A DNA stretch of 15,071 bases, from assembly GCA_039029935.1 (NCBI GenBank), contig JBCCFC010000167.1, positions 1 through 15,071 on the forward strand. Direction: 5' to 3'. Below are positions 13,518-15,071 of the stretch, one piece after another. Below the pieces are notes generated by a model. The model ran no database searches. It was not told where the DNA came from and saw only the letters and a list, made by a program, of their open reading frames with translations. The DNA comes from G039029935 sp039029935. GTDB taxonomy: Bacteria > Chloroflexota > Anaerolineae > Caldilineales > Caldilineaceae. How positions within the stretch are numbered: position 1 is the stretch's first letter; each line of letters begins with the position of its first letter. The position numbers were made by a program, and so were the translations under genes.

Positions 13518-13901
13518 ACTCTCTCCGTGTCTCATCTTCAATTAGGTCGGCTAGTTCATGCAACTGCGCATAGGCAATGCACAGAAGAACGTCTGCACAC
13601 AGCTCTTCCATGAGCGTCAACAGGTGATAACAGAGGAGATGGAGACGAAAGGGATAATCGGGGTCGAGTAAGTTGGGGCATTTTCAATGTAGTTGATACT
13701 GTTATCCTCGGCCACCTTTTGCGCGGTTTTCAATGTTACATTCTTGTCGCCAGACTCAATGCGTACCAGATAGGTCTTGTTCATCCCTGCTTGCTTGGCT
13801 AACTGTGCCTGTGTTATATCGTTGGCGCGTCATATCGTACGTACGCTGTGGCCAAAGCGGTGATAGATTTCCTCTGTTTTTTGTTGTGTAGTCTGATTCA
13901 T
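13483..13901 (-). pseudogene. Broken XRE-family (Cro/CI helix-turn-helix) regulator
   Basis: ATG 13901 follows AGAAGGA by about 10 bases and opens MNQTTQQKTEEIYHRFGHSV, then an in-frame TGA at 13830-13832, then RANDITQAQLAKQAGMNKTY and LVRIESGDKNVTLKTAQKVAE. The last two are an unmistakable XRE helix-turn-helix. The TGA sits where related proteins often have Arg, so a CGA-to-TGA change is likely. The frame then ends at 13617-13619. Adding one base at the G4 run 13675-13678 would join it to an open frame reading LLDPDYPFRLHLLCYHL and MEELCADVLLCIAYAQLHEL, ending at 13483-13485. The ancestral protein would thus be about 139 residues: a DNA-binding domain plus a helical C-terminal part. Two lesions suggest true decay, not a sequencing error. 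The last part could instead be a separate 42-residue protein starting at 13611. Confidence 0.75.
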
Positions 13902-14181
13902 CTGGTCTATGTCCTTCTTTAAAACCTTAATAAAACTTAACACTTTTTACAAATAAAAAATTGCAATATAGTGAGAAATATTTTTTTGTTTTCTGTTTGA
14001 TATTTTGTGTAGAGCATAATTTGCCAGATTTATTATCGACTGTAAGCAACCGTGACAGCATACAACAGCGGTGTCATCAAAAGCGTCATCAAAAGTGTCA
14101 TCAAAAAAATTATGGTAGATTGTGAAGATAAATTGAGTAGAAATCAGCCGTTTGACTTACGTGAAGAGTTGAAAGTGAAAA
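13902..14181. other. AT-rich upstream region of the broken XRE gene
   Basis: About 280 bases with no coding signal. The first 140 are strongly AT-rich with T runs near 13980 and 14000, the likely former promoter region of the XRE gene. No confident -35/-10 pair was found. The remainder contains the 12-base tandem repeat described separately. Confidence 0.4.
14071..14106 (+). repeat. Three tandem copies of a 12-base unit GYGTCATCAAAA
   Basis: GTGTCATCAAAA, GCGTCATCAAAA and GTGTCATCAAAA follow one another at 14071-14106. The period is near one helical turn and the units are iteron-like. They lie in a non-coding gap between the DUF11 gene and the broken XRE gene. They could be a regulator-binding array or simple slippage repeats. 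Confidence 0.8.
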
Positions 14182-14243
14182 GTTGAAAGTGGATAGTTGA
14201 TAGTTCGCTATTCACGATTCACCATCGGCTATCCACTTTCAAC
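14182..14243. repeat. Inverted repeat GTTGAAAGTGGATAG just past the DUF11 gene stop
   Basis: Perfect 15-bp arms at 14182-14196 and 14229-14243 enclose a 32-base loop. Adjacent DNA (14164-14180) carries partial copies of the same words (GAGTTGAAAGTGAAAAG). The hairpin is 7 bases past the DUF11 stop on the minus strand but lacks a clean T run, so it looks more like an interspersed repeat than a terminator. Confidence 0.6.
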
Positions 14244-14249
14244 CGTGTT

Positions 14250-15071
14250 TTATCGTTGCACAACAGGCAAGAAAATCGAGAAACTGTTACCTGACTGACT
14301 CGGTGTGCTACTCAAAGTTGTCATGGCTCCTGCTGGCCCATAGGTGTTGACATCGTCGCTAATTTCTGTTTCCAGCAACCAGTATGTGTACGTCACACCC
14401 GGCACAGCACTGTTGTCGATGAAGAGGTATTCACCGCCAAAGACGCTGCTGCCAGCAATCTCGACGCCTTTCGTGATATGGGCCGCTGAACCCGCATCAA
14501 AGCTCACCGCCTCACCCGTCATGCGATAAAGGTCGAAGCCCTGCGTGTTGATTTCCGCACCCGTCACCCAACGCACTTCTTTCGTACCATCTGGCAAATC
14601 ACGCACAGCAAAGCTCAATAACTCAATCGCCGTTGGGTTGCCAACGCCACCGATGCGGAAGTCGGTTGGCTCCGTGTCCTCATTATTGTCTGGATTGCTG
14701 TCCGGTGTGTCACTGTCGATGGTGACGACATTCTCAATCGTCGCCCCTTCCAGACTGGGGTCGGTGTCTACGTGTAACACGATTTCACCGGATGCCCCCG
14801 CCGCCAATGATGGAATCGTCCAACGCAGCACAAATGGCTGGCCTGCAGACCAAATCGGTGTTGGCAGACCGATGTCCGGGTCTTGACTGATGATTTCGTT
14901 GAGCAGGACGCCCAGTGGCAACGTCTCTTCAATGACCACGTTGGTGGCGTCAGATGGGCCATTGTTGTTGTAGACGATGGTGTAGAAGAGCGAGTCGCCT
15001 GCATCGGCTGGGTCAACGTTATCGGTCTTCTCAATGCTCAGGTCTGCGCCTTCACCAACATAATGGCTGAC
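14250..15071 (-). CDS. C-terminal part of a DUF11-repeat surface protein (partial, open at right edge)
   Basis: 273 residues are visible; the frame continues beyond 15071, so the N-terminus and signal peptide are outside the window. Residues about 10-100 form a DUF11-type beta-sandwich repeat: DLSIEKTDNVDPADAGDSL, YNNNGPSDATNVVIEETLP and SLAAGASGEIVLHV. Residues about 145-255 are the module that often closes such proteins (PTAIELLSFAVRDLPDG, EVRWVTGAEINTQGFDLYR, then YTYWLLETE). It ends NSFSIFLPVVQR, the same kind of C-terminal motif as the protease at 5345-6685. A GTG at 14937-14939 is only an internal Val, not a start. Role is probably structural: a cell-surface or sheath adhesin. No ligand can be inferred. 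Confidence 0.88.
   Translation of the reverse strand, partial: VSHYVGEGADLSIEKTDNVDPADAGDSLFYTIVYNNNGPSDATNVVIEETLPLGVLLNEIISQDPDIGLPTPIWSAGQPFVLRWTIPSLAAGASGEIVLHVDTDPSLEGATIENVVTIDSDTPDSNPDNNEDTEPTDFRIGGVGNPTAIELLSFAVRDLPDGTKEVRWVTGAEINTQGFDLYRMTGEAVSFDAGSAAHITKGVEIAGSSVFGGEYLFIDNSAVPGVTYTYWLLETEISDDVNTYGPAGAMTTLSSTPSQSGNSFSIFLPVVQR

Noticed and set aside
14937..14939. GTG as the start of the last minus-strand gene
   Set aside because: The reading frame and the DUF11 repeat continue upstream to the window edge, so this is an internal Val codon.

Overview
The window looks like a chromosomal stretch of a Chloroflexota bacterium, probably from the Anaerolineae/Caldilineae/Ardenticatenia side. 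This rests on recall of family distribution, not on a marker gene. The supporting signs are: two exported proteins that end in the same hydrophobic C-terminal motif (FFLPLVVSQ and FSIFLPVVQR), which I associate with secreted Chloroflexota proteins; a DUF11-type adhesin tail; a Uma2-family protein with a repeated coiled-coil tail; mid-range base composition; and many short palindromic repeat elements between genes.

Layout. Positions 102-4695 (+) hold a BmrR-like MerR regulator, a GH3 beta-glucosidase-type enzyme with its own near-consensus promoter, and PdxA. A palindromic repeat and a hairpin terminator follow. Positions 5345-6685 (+) hold a secreted subtilisin-like protease behind a gene-free leader of about 430 bp. 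A strong bidirectional terminator at 6749-6801 separates it from a minus-strand group: a stand-alone GyrA C-terminal pinwheel protein (8848-10068), an inositol-monophosphatase-family enzyme (7931-8752) and Uma2 (6836-7801). The pinwheel gene has a TTGACA/TATACT promoter. Positions 10189-10710 hold a 62-bp tandem repeat array and a MITE-like inverted-repeat element.

Positions 10770-12456 (-) form a compact regulatory unit. A MarR-family gene and a lipoprotein fusing a cytochrome P460 domain to a type-1 copper cupredoxin share copies of one palindrome, TTGTATATACAA or a near match. One copy overlaps the marR -10 box and two lie upstream of the P460 gene. The likely reading is an autoregulated MarR that also controls a periplasmic haem/copper redox protein, with marR possibly translated from a leaderless mRNA. 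This is the most coherent candidate system in the window.

Positions 12500-14250 are a decayed segment: a truncated TIR-domain fragment, a possible transposase tail, a broken XRE-family regulator (one nonsense codon and one likely frameshift), palindromic repeats and no intact gene. The window ends inside the C-terminal part of a large DUF11-repeat surface protein (minus strand, open at the right edge).
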